NCBI RefSeq assembly: GCF_021728295.1
Contig: NZ_JAKJXE010000001.1
Coordinates: forward strand, 766,553 to 830,552
Source of the DNA: Pseudomonas petrae
Lineage (GTDB): Bacteria > Pseudomonadota > Gammaproteobacteria > Pseudomonadales > Pseudomonadaceae
Direction: 5' to 3'
DNA length: 64,000 nt
Positions 17,535-26,940 of the stretch are shown piece by piece; the first letter of the stretch is position 1; each line of letters starts with the position of its first letter. The position numbers were made by a program, and so were the translations under genes. Below the pieces are notes generated by a model. It had not been told where the DNA came from. It saw only the letters and a program-made list of their open reading frames with translations, and made no database searches.

Positions 17535-20116
17535 TGGCATTGCACCTTCAGGCGATCGTAGCTGCGGTGGGCTTCTTTGGGCGGCAGCGCGAAGGTTGCG
17601 CGGCAGTGCTGATCGGTCCATTTGACGATGAGCTCGCCGCTGTCTCGCTCGCTCAGCACCAGCGCTCGCCCGCTGGGGTCGACGGTCGCCAGCGCTTTGC
17701 CGTGCTCGTCTTCCACCGCTGCGCCCATGGGCAGACGGCTGCCGTCGGCACGCTCCAGTTCAAACTGCACACGCCGACCGACTGCCGTGCGAAAACTGAT
17801 GAGGGGCGCCGCGCCGCGCCGCGGCACGACTTGATTCACGGCATTCTCCAGTTCGACATCGGCACCCAACTGCCGGGTGTCGAGGTTGACCCAGTTGGTT
17901 CGGTACGGCTGGGTGTAGGGCAGGATCGCGTAGCCGTTACCGCCAGTTTCGACGTTGCTGAAATTGGTCAACCGCGCCCCGCTGACGCCTTTCACCTGCA
18001 CCAGTGCGAAGGTCTCGCCCAGGGGCTGACCGAAATTCACCCCGCCGGCGTGAGCAACCACCGAGCCAGACGCGCCCATGCTCAAGGCCTGATAATCGCT
18101 GCCCTGCCCGTACCCCGCATCGAAACGTCCATAAGCCGTGGTGGTGCTGAGCTTGCCGAACCCTGACGACCCCGACTCACTGTCGTGCCCGGCCTGTACC
18201 GAGTAGAAGCTGTTGCGGTCGTCAAACACCTGACCATTCAGGCCCGACTGCACGCTGGACGCGCCTGAGCTGTCGCGAACGGCGTTGGCAAACACCCGCG
18301 ATGAACCGGAATCGCTCCCCAGCGGCAGGCTTAATGTCAGCGCGATGCGGTTGTCAGATTGATTATCTCCGTCGCGCTCGAAGGTCTGGTTGCGTTCGAC
18401 CGACACGCTGTAGCTGAGGCTGCGCCACGCCGAGTTCCACGACAGGTAAAGCTGACGCGTCTTGCTGCCCCTGTCCCAGTAACGCTGTTCGGACGCTGTA
18501 AGGCTTAGCGATGCAGCCTGCTCCGGCAATGCCTGGGTCAGGCTGATTTCGATACGATCCCTGGCCCGTCCACGGGTTAATGCGTCACGCGCTTGCAGCG
18601 CCTCGACATGGTCGTCGAACGTGAGGTATTGGTCCGTCGAATAGCGGTAACCGGCCACCGCGAGTGTGGTCCGGGTCAGGTCCAGCGTGTTGGCGTAGCG
18701 GATGCGCAGGCTCTGTCCGCTGTACCGTTGCTCGCGCTGCTGGCTAAGCGACTGGGTCACGTCCAGCGATACTGCGCCCAGCCCGGTATTGATCCCGGCA
18801 CCGACATTGGTCGCCTGATAATCCTCGGCGATTTGTACGCCACCTGCAGCAGTCACCCGTTCAGTCAGTCCGTAAACCAGTGTGCCGCTGGCAAACCCGG
18901 GTGAGAGGCCGTCCTCGGTGTTGCTGTCGTATTGGCCGGCGGCCAGGCTGTACCGCAGCGCCCCTTTCGGCACCATGATTGGCAGCGACGCGTACGCCTG
19001 GATGAACACGCGCTTGCTGCCGTCGGCTTCGACGACCGTCACTTCAAGATCGCCGTTCGACCCGCTGGGGTAGATGTCGGTGATTTCGAATGGGCCCGGC
19101 GAGACGTTGCCGCTGTACAGCATGAAACCGTTCTGACGCACCTCCACCAGCGCGTTGGTGTCGGCAATGCCCCGGATGACTGGCGCGAAGAGCCGCTCGC
19201 TGTCAGGCAGCATGCCTTCATCGGACATCACCATGGCGCCGAGGAACCGAACGCTGTCGAACACCTGTGAGTCGGTGAAGGTCTCGCCCAGGGTCAGTTG
19301 GCTTTTCAACCCAGTGATGTCGCGCTGCAGGAACGTCCGGTTGCTGCGAAAGCGGTACGGCTGGTCATTGCCATAGGTCAGCGAAGACTCATTGCGCAAT
19401 CGCCAGGCGCCAAGGTTCACGCCGTTGCGAACACTCAGGTAATACTGATCCTGCGCTTGAGATCGACCTTGGCCGCTGCGGGTACGGCGCGCGCCGCTGA
19501 AGTTGTAATTAACGAAACCGACCGTCTCGCCCTCGTCCCATAACTCCGGCGGCACGTAGCCGCGAGCGCTGCGCGACATCATCGCTTGAGGGATGCTGAT
19601 GTTCAGGCGCAAGCTCGCCGGCTGGTAGTCGACACGGGCAAATTCGACTCGCGCCGGGAGATCGAAGCATTCCGTCGGCGAAGCGTCGCCGGCTTGCGCA
19701 GCCTCGGGGTTCATGCCGAACTGGCGGAGCATGTCCGCCGTGAGGCAGGCGTCGACGGTGCCTTTTGCGGCGTTGGCGACGAAGCTGATGTCACGCCGCC
19801 CGCTCAAGACACGATTGACGTAGACGTCCACCCGGTAGGTCCCGGGAACCACGCTGTTACCTTGCAAAAACGTCGCGAGATCGGCGGGCTGATCGGTGCC
19901 CTGGATGAACGAGGTATTAAATTTCACATCAGCGGTGGCGCTGTTTTGATCAGTCATCGCAGTCGCAGACGAGGCCAGCGCCAACCCTGCCGACGCAAAG
20001 ATGATCTTCGCCAACGGGCTGAGCCGGATCGGTTTGTACGGCTGATGTCTGCGGTCGATGTGTGAAGAACATGCTGCGATCCGTGCATATCCCTTTTTGT
20101 GATCTCGGGGTTCCAT
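17531..20116 (-). CDS. Outer-membrane fimbrial usher (FimD/PapC family)
   Basis: The 861-residue protein has the usher domain order: N-terminal chaperone-binding domain (VKFNTSFIQG near residue 65), the 24-stranded pore with plug (about 190-730, including RGYVPPELWDEG and LFAPVIRGIADTNALVEVRQNG) and C-terminal domains with two late cysteines. It assembles and secretes the pilus fibre. The start carries a long basic n-region before the signal helix (about 32-53). A gap of 139 bases separates it from the upstream chaperone, wider than elsewhere in the operon. Confidence 0.93.
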   Translation of the reverse strand: MEPRDHKKGYARIAACSSHIDRRHQPYKPIRLSPLAKIIFASAGLALASSATAMTDQNSATADVKFNTSFIQGTDQPADLATFLQGNSVVPGTYRVDVYVNRVLSGRRDISFVANAAKGTVDACLTADMLRQFGMNPEAAQAGDASPTECFDLPARVEFARVDYQPASLRLNISIPQAMMSRSARGYVPPELWDEGETVGFVNYNFSGARRTRSGQGRSQAQDQYYLSVRNGVNLGAWRLRNESSLTYGNDQPYRFRSNRTFLQRDITGLKSQLTLGETFTDSQVFDSVRFLGAMVMSDEGMLPDSERLFAPVIRGIADTNALVEVRQNGFMLYSGNVSPGPFEITDIYPSGSNGDLEVTVVEADGSKRVFIQAYASLPIMVPKGALRYSLAAGQYDSNTEDGLSPGFASGTLVYGLTERVTAAGGVQIAEDYQATNVGAGINTGLGAVSLDVTQSLSQQREQRYSGQSLRIRYANTLDLTRTTLAVAGYRYSTDQYLTFDDHVEALQARDALTRGRARDRIEISLTQALPEQAASLSLTASEQRYWDRGSKTRQLYLSWNSAWRSLSYSVSVERNQTFERDGDNQSDNRIALTLSLPLGSDSGSSRVFANAVRDSSGASSVQSGLNGQVFDDRNSFYSVQAGHDSESGSSGFGKLSTTTAYGRFDAGYGQGSDYQALSMGASGSVVAHAGGVNFGQPLGETFALVQVKGVSGARLTNFSNVETGGNGYAILPYTQPYRTNWVNLDTRQLGADVELENAVNQVVPRRGAAPLISFRTAVGRRVQFELERADGSRLPMGAAVEDEHGKALATVDPSGRALVLSERDSGELIVKWTDQHCRATFALPPKEAHRSYDRLKVQCQ

Positions 20117-20255
20117 TGGCTGGTTTCACTCGTGTTCTCGGTTCCGACGCGCTGGCAAATCAGGTTTGGCAGGCGCAAGGCGCTGGAGCCGCATGGCTGC
20201 GACTGAAGAAAGACCTGGGTAAAATCCGACTGGCGACAGCGTGGCTACATCGGAG

Positions 20256-20990
20256 CTATTCGGCCCGATCGATGGCTTTGCCGGCTTGAGTCGTCTGTCC
20301 GCGGGACACCTGCGCGATATACGGCTCCTGAGCACCGAAATCGTTGATGCTGATGAACCTGAGGTCTACGGCGTGGCCGCTGGCCAGCTGCTTGAGTGGC
20401 AATTGAACGGTCTGCCTGGGCGCAAGCATCCGGCTGTCCGCGGTGAATAGCGTCTTGCCCTGTTGGCGGGCGTCGATCTGGATCATCGACACGTGATAGG
20501 GCGTCGGATTGCTGACCTCCAAGTGGCCGTCATTGACTCGCCATTGCAGGCTTTTTGCAGCGTCGAGGGGATCGCCATTCAATGCGGCGGGGCGGTAAAA
20601 CAGCTTGATGCGCTGGCGAATCGCGATCTGCAGCTGGTTTTCCTTCGCCGATTGCGGGATCTCCTGGACGTTGAGCCAGAACACCGACTCACGGTCGTCG
20701 GGCAGACCTTCGCCGGCGTAGATCACCCGAATCATTTGCCGGGCACTGCCTGCCATTCGAGCCAGCGGCGGGGTAACGACGAAGGGCAGATTCTCGGTGT
20801 CGCTCTCCGCTTCCAGCCATGACTGGGCGAGGATGTCAGCCGTGCCGCTGTTGTTAACGACGAAGCTGACCTCCTTGTCCTTGGCCTGATAAATGACGCG
20901 CGTGGTGTTGAGCACGATACCCGCCTGCGCCGGGGCAGCCAGAAGCAACCCCAGCCATAGGGCGGAGCGGCGAATGAATTCAGGAAGCAT
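20256..20990 (-). CDS. First periplasmic pilus chaperone (PapD family)
   Basis: From the ATG at 20990 the product is 244 residues, with a signal peptide (about 1-23, ending AQA). Domain 1 has GIVLNTTRVIYQAKDKEVSF and IAIRQRIKLFYRPAAL; domain 2 has VSNPTPYHVSMIQI. It caps and folds pilus subunits until they reach the usher. The frame is open to 21044, but the extension has no signal character. It lies 73 bases after the major subunit gene. Confidence 0.92.
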   Translation of the reverse strand: MLPEFIRRSALWLGLLLAAPAQAGIVLNTTRVIYQAKDKEVSFVVNNSGTADILAQSWLEAESDTENLPFVVTPPLARMAGSARQMIRVIYAGEGLPDDRESVFWLNVQEIPQSAKENQLQIAIRQRIKLFYRPAALNGDPLDAAKSLQWRVNDGHLEVSNPTPYHVSMIQIDARQQGKTLFTADSRMLAPRQTVQLPLKQLASGHAVDLRFISINDFGAQEPYIAQVSRGQTTQAGKAIDRAE

Positions 20991-21063
20991 GGTGAGACCG
21001 TCTTGGGCTGTGAGGTGGACACGCGAGGTAGGCGAGCGAGCCATTGCTCGCCCGCCCGCTACA

Positions 21064-21648
21064 TCACTGGTAATCCATCACGAACGGCAGGAAGCCGTCG
21101 GCGTTACCCGGATTGGTCGGCGCGCCGTTGAGGACATAAACGGCACCGAAGTTGATCTCGGCGGTCGCGCCGTCGGCGCCTTCCTTGACCAGCGGCGTGT
21201 CGATGGTTTCGTTGCCGCTCAGGTCCATCAACTGGTTGGAGGCGTTGAGCAGGCCGATGCCCACGCCGTCTGCAGCGCCGGTGGCACGCAGCAGTTTCTG
21301 ATCGAGGTTATCCAGACCACTGCCCTGACGGGCGACAAAGCGCATGTTCACGGTGTTGTATTGAGCGGCGCCGCCGGTGCAATTGACCAACAGCTGGATG
21401 GGCGAAGCGGTTTCGAGTTTGTTGTCGGCGAAGAGACCGATGTCGGAAAAAGAGACGTTGCCCAGGTCAACGTTGATCTCGCCTGGATTGTTGCCAGGGC
21501 TTGCGCCAGTCCCGGCGCCGATGTCACACGTGATGTTGGTCAGGGTGCCGCTGAAAACAAGTTTGCCGTTGTTGGCAGCATTCGCGGTCCCGGAAATGCC
21601 AAGCCCCATTGCGGCCACGATAGCCAGGGTAAGAGAAAGCTTTTTCAT
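21064..21648 (-). CDS. Major fimbrial subunit (type 1 pilin-like)
   Basis: The 194-residue product has a signal peptide (1-24, ending ANA), then GKLVFSGTLTNITCDIG, a conserved cysteine pair (Cys41 and the one in LLVNCTGG) and a C-terminal FVMDYQ, all typical of chaperone-usher pilins. It opens the operon subunit-chaperone-usher-chaperone-adhesin, similar in content to Cup fimbriae of Pseudomonas. AAGGA lies ten bases before the ATG. The promoter should be in the 350-base gap upstream. Confidence 0.9.
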   Translation of the reverse strand: MKKLSLTLAIVAAMGLGISGTANAANNGKLVFSGTLTNITCDIGAGTGASPGNNPGEINVDLGNVSFSDIGLFADNKLETASPIQLLVNCTGGAAQYNTVNMRFVARQGSGLDNLDQKLLRATGAADGVGIGLLNASNQLMDLSGNETIDTPLVKEGADGATAEINFGAVYVLNGAPTNPGNADGFLPFVMDYQ

Positions 21649-21923
21649 ATAACGACGTTCCTTGTGTCGATTCGTGTGTGCCCAAAAGGACGAGAGGAAC
21701 TATAAGCAGCGCTTCCAATGCCGGCTGTCAGGCGTTCTACATCTGGTGGATTGAAAGGACAGTGGCGCGCGTCGGATCTTTCGGTAGGATGTGACGCTTA
21801 TATGTCAAGCAGCCCGTAGGCCGGGGCGTGCAGCTTTACCGCCTCAGAAAACCTTGGCCCAACGTTTGCGCGACACGCCGGAACGCGTGGCGGGTAATGA
21901 GCACCTGCAAAACGTTCACCCAC
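21649..21923. other. Promoter region of the fimbrial operon
   Basis: No gene is seen here. The region lies between the terminator of the small pilin gene and the major subunit, so it should hold the operon promoter. I could not pick out clear promoter boxes or an invertible element. Confidence 0.4.
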
Positions 21924-21951
21924 AAAAAACCCGGCTTGATTGAGCCGGGTT
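21924..21951 (-). terminator. Terminator of the small pilin gene
   Basis: A 9-base stem, AACCCGGCT (21928-21936) with AGCCGGGTT (21943-21951), is followed on the minus strand by a run of six T. It closes the gene that ends at 21999. Confidence 0.88.
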
Positions 21952-21998
21952 CGTCAGCAGATGCTTCAGGTGCAGATGTCTCGATTGGCGGAGTCAGC

Positions 21999-22328
21999 TT
22001 ACTGATAGGTCAGCGTGACGATGCCCGCGTGAACATTCGGCTCGGCTGAAGACAACTTGGCGTAACTGGCCTGCACGGGCACAGCGCGCTGGCCGCAAGC
22101 GTCGTCACCGCGGCTCAGGCCCACGGTGACATAGGTATCCGCCCGCAGGGTTTTCAAAGGGAGGGTTACCGACTGAGCGCTAACGATTTGGGCGTCGCAT
22201 GCCGCATTGACGACGCTGCCGTGAAACATCAGCGCGCCCTGGGTAGCCCAGGCGGCGGGGCCCGTCAAGGCACACGCGCCAATGACCGTGATCGAGAAAA
22301 ACAGCGAAACAGCCTTTTGGCTTTTCAT
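21999..22328 (-). CDS. Small fimbrial-subunit-like protein, separate from the main operon
   Basis: From the ATG at 22328 (GGAG seven bases upstream) the product is 109 residues with a signal peptide (about 1-28, ending AWA). The mature part, about 80 residues, starts like a pilin (TQGALMFHGSVVNAACDA), has two cysteines and ends VTLTYQ, but is only half the usual pilin length. It has its own terminator, so it is not simply the first gene of the fimbrial operon. It may be a minor subunit or anchor, or a deleted pilin. Confidence 0.68.
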   Translation of the reverse strand: MKSQKAVSLFFSITVIGACALTGPAAWATQGALMFHGSVVNAACDAQIVSAQSVTLPLKTLRADTYVTVGLSRGDDACGQRAVPVQASYAKLSSAEPNVHAGIVTLTYQ

Positions 22329-22332
22329 CGCA

Positions 22333-22367
22333 CTACTCCGGAGTAGGAGTCCGCTGACTGAGGTCAG
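22333..22367. promoter_or_regulatory. Two adjacent palindromes before the small pilin gene
   Basis: CTACTCCGGAGTAG (22333-22346) is a perfect 14-base palindrome that contains the ribosome binding site of the small pilin gene. CTGACTGAGGTCAG (22354-22367) is a dyad with a 4-base centre just upstream. Either could be an operator; the role is unknown. Confidence 0.35.
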
Positions 22368-22522
22368 TCCAGGCCCTGTGAACCAGCATTCAGAACTCAC
22401 GAAGTTTATGTAGGAATTTTCCCCGTCACAGTAGAACTCGTTCATCAAAACTCGTGCCTTCTACTTGGGTATCGTCGTGTTGCGCTCTTTCTTTACCCAC
22501 GTTCATCGTCTGCCCTTATTCA

Positions 22523-22540
22523 CCTGACAATATTGACAGG
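22523..22540. promoter_or_regulatory. CusR/CopR-like dyad upstream of the RND pump
   Basis: CCTGACAATATTGACAGG is an 18-base palindrome with one mismatched pair. Its core TGACAA-TA-TTGACA (22525-22538) differs at one base from the TGACAA-N2-TTGTCA core known for the copper-responsive regulator CusR. It lies 87 bases before the adaptor start, and the operon is followed by a regulator of that family. Confidence 0.55.
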
Positions 22541-22626
22541 TAGCAGTCATTTTGCTGACCGGGTCGAAGGGTTATAAAGGACGCTCACGTTATCCACCCT
22601 TCCCTATTCGTTGGCCTTGTCCCTGT

Positions 22627-23787
22627 ATGCAGAAAAACAAAAAAACTGTGGTGGTCGCGACCCTGTTGGTCGTTGTGGTTGCGATCTGCATCTGGGCGGT
22701 CACCCGACCGGCTGCGAAAAAGGTCAGCGCTCCCGTCGCAGTGCCGGTGCGCGTGATCAACGTGACCCAGGAAGATGTGCCCCGCTATGTCACCGGGATC
22801 GGCTCGGTGCTGTCCTTGCAAAGCGTAGTGATCCGTCCGCAGGTGGACGGCATCCTGACCAAAGTGCTGGTGAAGGAAGGGCAGCAGGTCAAGGCGGGGG
22901 ATTTGCTGGCAACCATCGATGATCGCTCGATCCGCGCTGCCCTCGAACAGGCCAAGGCGCTGTTGACCCAGAGCCAGGCGCAGTTGAACGTGGCCAATGT
23001 CGACCTCAAGCGCTATAAGCTGCTGACCGTGGACAACAGCATTTCCAGGCAGCAATACGATCAGCAGCAAGCGCTGGTCGATCAGCTCAAGGCCACGGCG
23101 CTGGGCAATCAGGCGTCGATCAATGCCTCGCAGGTACAGCTTTCCTACACGCAAATACGCTCACCCGTGACAGGTCGGGTCGGCATCCGCAACGTCGATG
23201 AAGGTAACTTCCTGCGCGTCAGCGATGCGACCGGGCTGTTCTCGGTGACGCAGATCGACCCGGTGTCGGTGGAGTTTTCCCTGCCGCAACAGATGCTGCC
23301 CACGCTCCATGACCTGATTGCCTCCAGCGCACCGGCGCCCGTCAACGCATATCTGGGAGAGGGCGCCACGGGGACGCTGCTGGGTCAAGGCAAGCTGTCG
23401 TTGATCGACAATCAGGTGGCGGCCAGCACCGGCACCATTCGCGCCAAGGCGATATTCGACAATGCCGCAGAGAGGCTGTGGCCCGGGCAACTGGTGACCG
23501 TGCGGATTCAGACGGCCGTCGATCGCAATGCCTTGAAGGTCCCGCCGCAGGTGGTGCAGCGGGGCATCGACCAGCATTACGTGTATCGGGTCAAAGGCGA
23601 CACTGCCGAGGTCGTGCCGGTCAACGTGCTGTACCAAGACAGCGACCTGATGCTCATCAGCGGGGTGGATGCCAATGACGTGCTGGTCAGCGACGGTCAA
23701 TCGCGCCTGAAAAACGGTGCGCGCATCGAGGTGGTCAAGGGTGATCCTGTGGACACCCTGGCCGACTCAACCGGGGCGGCGAAATGA
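22627..23787 (+). CDS. RND efflux periplasmic adaptor (membrane fusion) protein
   Basis: The 386-residue protein has an N-terminal membrane anchor (about 9-28), then the lipoyl/hairpin region with VVIRPQVDGILTKVLVKEGQ and DLLATIDDR, a helical hairpin (about 100-165), and beta-barrel domains (SPVTGRVGIRNVDEGNF). It bridges the inner-membrane pump and an outer-membrane channel. The frame is open from 22552, but the membrane-anchor start at 22627 is chosen. Its stop overlaps the permease ATG (ATGA). No outer-membrane factor gene is nearby, so TolC/OprM-type proteins from elsewhere would be used. Confidence 0.92.
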   Translation: MQKNKKTVVVATLLVVVVAICIWAVTRPAAKKVSAPVAVPVRVINVTQEDVPRYVTGIGSVLSLQSVVIRPQVDGILTKVLVKEGQQVKAGDLLATIDDRSIRAALEQAKALLTQSQAQLNVANVDLKRYKLLTVDNSISRQQYDQQQALVDQLKATALGNQASINASQVQLSYTQIRSPVTGRVGIRNVDEGNFLRVSDATGLFSVTQIDPVSVEFSLPQQMLPTLHDLIASSAPAPVNAYLGEGATGTLLGQGKLSLIDNQVAASTGTIRAKAIFDNAAERLWPGQLVTVRIQTAVDRNALKVPPQVVQRGIDQHYVYRVKGDTAEVVPVNVLYQDSDLMLISGVDANDVLVSDGQSRLKNGARIEVVKGDPVDTLADSTGAAK

Positions 23788-26700
23788 ACAGCCGCGGTTC
23801 TATCTCCGCGTGGTGCGTCAACCACCCGATCGCCACGGTTCTGCTGACATTCGCGCTGGTGCTGCTGGGCTGTATCGCCTTCCCTCGCCTGCCGGTGGCG
23901 CCGCTGCCGGAAGCCGAGTTTCCGACGATTCAGGTCGCCGCTCAACTGCCCGGCGCCAGCCCGGAAACCATGGCTTCGTCGGTGGCGACGCCCCTGGAAG
24001 TGCAGTTCAGCGCCATCCCCGGCATGACTCAGATGACGTCGAGCAGCGCGCTGGGCTCCACCAACCTGACGCTGCAATTCACTCTCAACAAAAGCATCGA
24101 CACCGCCGCGCAGGAAGTGCAGGCCGCCATCAACACGGCGGCCGGGCGCTTGCCCGCTGACCTGCCGACACTGCCGACCTGGCGCAAGGTCAACCCGGCA
24201 GACAGTCCGGTGCTGATCCTCAGCGTCAGCTCCAACCTGATGCCCGGCACCGAACTCAGCGACGTCACAGAATCCCTGTTGGCGCGTCAGTTGAGTCAGA
24301 TCGACGGCGTCGGACAGGTCAACATCACCGGCCAGCAACGTCCGGCGATTCGTGTCCAGGCTGCACCTGAAAAGCTCGCGTCGATCGGACTGACGCTCGC
24401 CGATCTGCGGGAATCCCTGCAACAGACCAGCCTCAACCTGGCCAAGGGCGCGCTGTACGGCAAAGACAGCATTTCCACCCTCGCTTCCAACGACCAACTG
24501 TTTCAGGCGAAGGACTACGAGCAACTGATCGTTTCCTACAAAGATGGTGCCCCGGTTCATCTGCGCGACGTGGCGCGGGTCATCAACGGTTCGGAAAACG
24601 CCTACGTGCGCGCCTGGTCAGGGGATCAGCAGGGCGTAAACATCGTCGTGTTCCGTCAGCCCGGCGCGAACATCGTCGAGACGGTTGATCGCGTGCTCGG
24701 CCAGTTGCCCAAGTTGCAGGAAATGCTCCCGGCGTCGGTGGACGTCTCGGTGCTCAGCGACCGCACCAAAACCATTCGTGCGTCGCTGCATGAAGTAGAA
24801 ATGACGCTGCTGATCGCCATCGCGCTGGTGATCGCGGTCATGGCGCTGTTCCTGCGCCAGCTCTCTGCGACGCTGATCGTGACCGCCGTACTGGGGGTAT
24901 CGCTGGTCGCCAGCTTCGCGCTGATGTACGTGCTCGGCTTCAGCCTGAACAACCTGACCCTGGTGGCGATCGTGGTGGCGGTGGGGTTTGTCGTCGACGA
25001 TGCGATTGTCGTGGTGGAGAACATCCACCGGCACCTGGAAGCCGGCGAAAGCATGCGCGACGCGGCGATCAAGGGTTCCAGCGAAATCGGCTTTACCGTG
25101 GTGTCGATCAGCTTCTCGCTGATCGCCGCGTTCATTCCACTGCTGTTCATGGGCGGCGTGGTGGGCAGGCTGTTCAAGGAGTTCGCGCTGACCGCGACGT
25201 CGACCATTCTGATTTCGGTGGTGGTCTCGCTGACGCTGGCGCCGACCCTTGCGGCGCTGTTCATGCGCGCGCCCAAACACGATCCCCACGCCAAGCCCGG
25301 CTTCGGCGAGCGACTGCTCGCGCGGTATGCCCGTGGCGTGCGCTTCGCCCTCGCCCACCAGCGATTGATGCTGGGGATTTTCGGCCTGACCCTGGTGATG
25401 GCGGTGGCCGGCTATGTGCTGATCCCCAAGGGGTTCTTTCCGGTGCAGGACACCGGCATGGTACTGGGCACGAGCGAAGCGGCGGCGGATATTTCCTTCC
25501 CGGACATGATCGAGAAACACAAACAACTGGCGAAAATCATCGCGGCCGACCCTGCGGTCAAAGCCTTCTCACATTCGGTCGGCGTCAGCGGCAGTAACCA
25601 GACGATCGCCAACGGCCGGGTGTGGATCGCCCTGAAGGACCGCGAAGACCGGGATGTCACGGCCAGTCAGTTCATTGACCGGATCCGGCCGAAACTGGCG
25701 CAGATCCCTGGCATCGTCCTGTATCTGCGGGCGGGTCAGGACATCAACCTGAGTTCCGGTCCGAGCCGCGCGCAGTATCAGTACGTACTCAAGAGCAACG
25801 ACGGCGCGTTGCTGAATGTCTGGACGCAGAAGCTGACCGATAAGCTGAAAACTCTGCCGGCTTTCCGCGACCTTTCCAACGACTTGCAACTGGGCGGCAG
25901 CGTCACGCACCTGGACATCGACCGCAGCGCCGCCGCGCGCTTCGGCCTGACCACGGCGGACGTTGATCAGGCGCTGTACGACGCCTTTGGTCAGCGGCAG
26001 ATCAACGAATACCAGACCGACATCAACCAGTACAAAGTCATTCTGGAGCTGGAGCCGCAGCAGCGCGGCAAGGCCGAAAGCCTGAACTACTTCTACCTGC
26101 GCTCGCCGCTGACCAATGAAATGGTGCCGTTGTCAGCGCTGGCCAAGGTCGGTGCGCCGAAGATGGGCCCGTTGTCGATCAGCCATGACGGCATGTTCCC
26201 GGCCGCCAACCTGTCGTTCAACCTGTCGGCCGGCGTGGCGCTGGGGGATGCGGTGGTGCTGCTCGATCAGGCGAAGAACGAGATCGGCATGCCGGCCTCG
26301 ATCATCGGCAACTTTCAGGGTGCAGCCCAGGCGTTCCAGAGTTCGCTGGCCAACCAGCCCTGGTTGATCCTCGCCGCGCTGGTGGCGGTGTACATCATCC
26401 TCGGCGTGCTTTATGAGAGCTTCGTCCATCCGCTGACGATCATTTCCACCCTGCCCTCCGCCGGTATCGGCGCGCTGTTGTTGCTGTGGCTGATGGGTCA
26501 GGACTTTTCGATCATGGGTCTGATCGGGATCGTATTGCTGATCGGCATCGTCAAGAAGAACGGCATCCTGCTGGTGGATTTCGCGCTGGACGCCCAGCGC
26601 AATCGCGGAATGTCCCCGCGTGACGCGATTTATGAAGCGTGTCTGACGCGTTTTCGGCCCATCATTATGACCACGCTCGCCGCATTGCTTGGCGCCCTGC

Positions 26701-26927
26701 CCTTGATGCTCGGTTATGGTGTCGGCGCCGAACTGCGTCAGCCATTGGGCATTGCGGTTGTTGGAGGATTGCTGGTGAGCCAGGCGCTGACGCTGTTCAC
26801 CACCCCCGTGATCTACCTGCAACTGGAGCGAATTTTCCATCGCCCGCGTCAGACGCCTACCGCGACAGCGCCAGGCTCCACAGCATCCGGTAAGCCGGTG
26901 GCAGCCGAACTGGTCGCTGAAAAGTAA
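23784..26927 (+). CDS. RND efflux permease (hydrophobe/amphiphile efflux family)
   Basis: The 1047-residue protein has the AcrB-type plan: a first helix, a large periplasmic loop, helices 2-6, a second large loop and helices 8-12. The proton-relay aspartates are in VVDDAIVVVENIHR (fourth helix), and GIVKKNGILLVDFA carries the tenth-helix lysine. It exchanges protons for substrates; the sequence class is the drug/amphiphile group rather than the CusA/CzcA metal group. The adaptor gene overlaps it by four bases, and a two-component pair follows. From memory, this four-gene order resembles PA1435-PA1438 of P. aeruginosa. Confidence 0.93.
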   Translation: MNSRGSISAWCVNHPIATVLLTFALVLLGCIAFPRLPVAPLPEAEFPTIQVAAQLPGASPETMASSVATPLEVQFSAIPGMTQMTSSSALGSTNLTLQFTLNKSIDTAAQEVQAAINTAAGRLPADLPTLPTWRKVNPADSPVLILSVSSNLMPGTELSDVTESLLARQLSQIDGVGQVNITGQQRPAIRVQAAPEKLASIGLTLADLRESLQQTSLNLAKGALYGKDSISTLASNDQLFQAKDYEQLIVSYKDGAPVHLRDVARVINGSENAYVRAWSGDQQGVNIVVFRQPGANIVETVDRVLGQLPKLQEMLPASVDVSVLSDRTKTIRASLHEVEMTLLIAIALVIAVMALFLRQLSATLIVTAVLGVSLVASFALMYVLGFSLNNLTLVAIVVAVGFVVDDAIVVVENIHRHLEAGESMRDAAIKGSSEIGFTVVSISFSLIAAFIPLLFMGGVVGRLFKEFALTATSTILISVVVSLTLAPTLAALFMRAPKHDPHAKPGFGERLLARYARGVRFALAHQRLMLGIFGLTLVMAVAGYVLIPKGFFPVQDTGMVLGTSEAAADISFPDMIEKHKQLAKIIAADPAVKAFSHSVGVSGSNQTIANGRVWIALKDREDRDVTASQFIDRIRPKLAQIPGIVLYLRAGQDINLSSGPSRAQYQYVLKSNDGALLNVWTQKLTDKLKTLPAFRDLSNDLQLGGSVTHLDIDRSAAARFGLTTADVDQALYDAFGQRQINEYQTDINQYKVILELEPQQRGKAESLNYFYLRSPLTNEMVPLSALAKVGAPKMGPLSISHDGMFPAANLSFNLSAGVALGDAVVLLDQAKNEIGMPASIIGNFQGAAQAFQSSLANQPWLILAALVAVYIILGVLYESFVHPLTIISTLPSAGIGALLLLWLMGQDFSIMGLIGIVLLIGIVKKNGILLVDFALDAQRNRGMSPRDAIYEACLTRFRPIIMTTLAALLGALPLMLGYGVGAELRQPLGIAVVGGLLVSQALTLFTTPVIYLQLERIFHRPRQTPTATAPGSTASGKPVAAELVAEK

Positions 26928-26940
26928 GCCGTTAAAACCA

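Noticed and set aside
23784..26927. Assignment as a CusA/CzcA heavy-metal pump on the basis of the metal-type regulators
   Set aside because: The sequence has the features of the hydrophobe/amphiphile class; the regulator type alone does not show the substrate.
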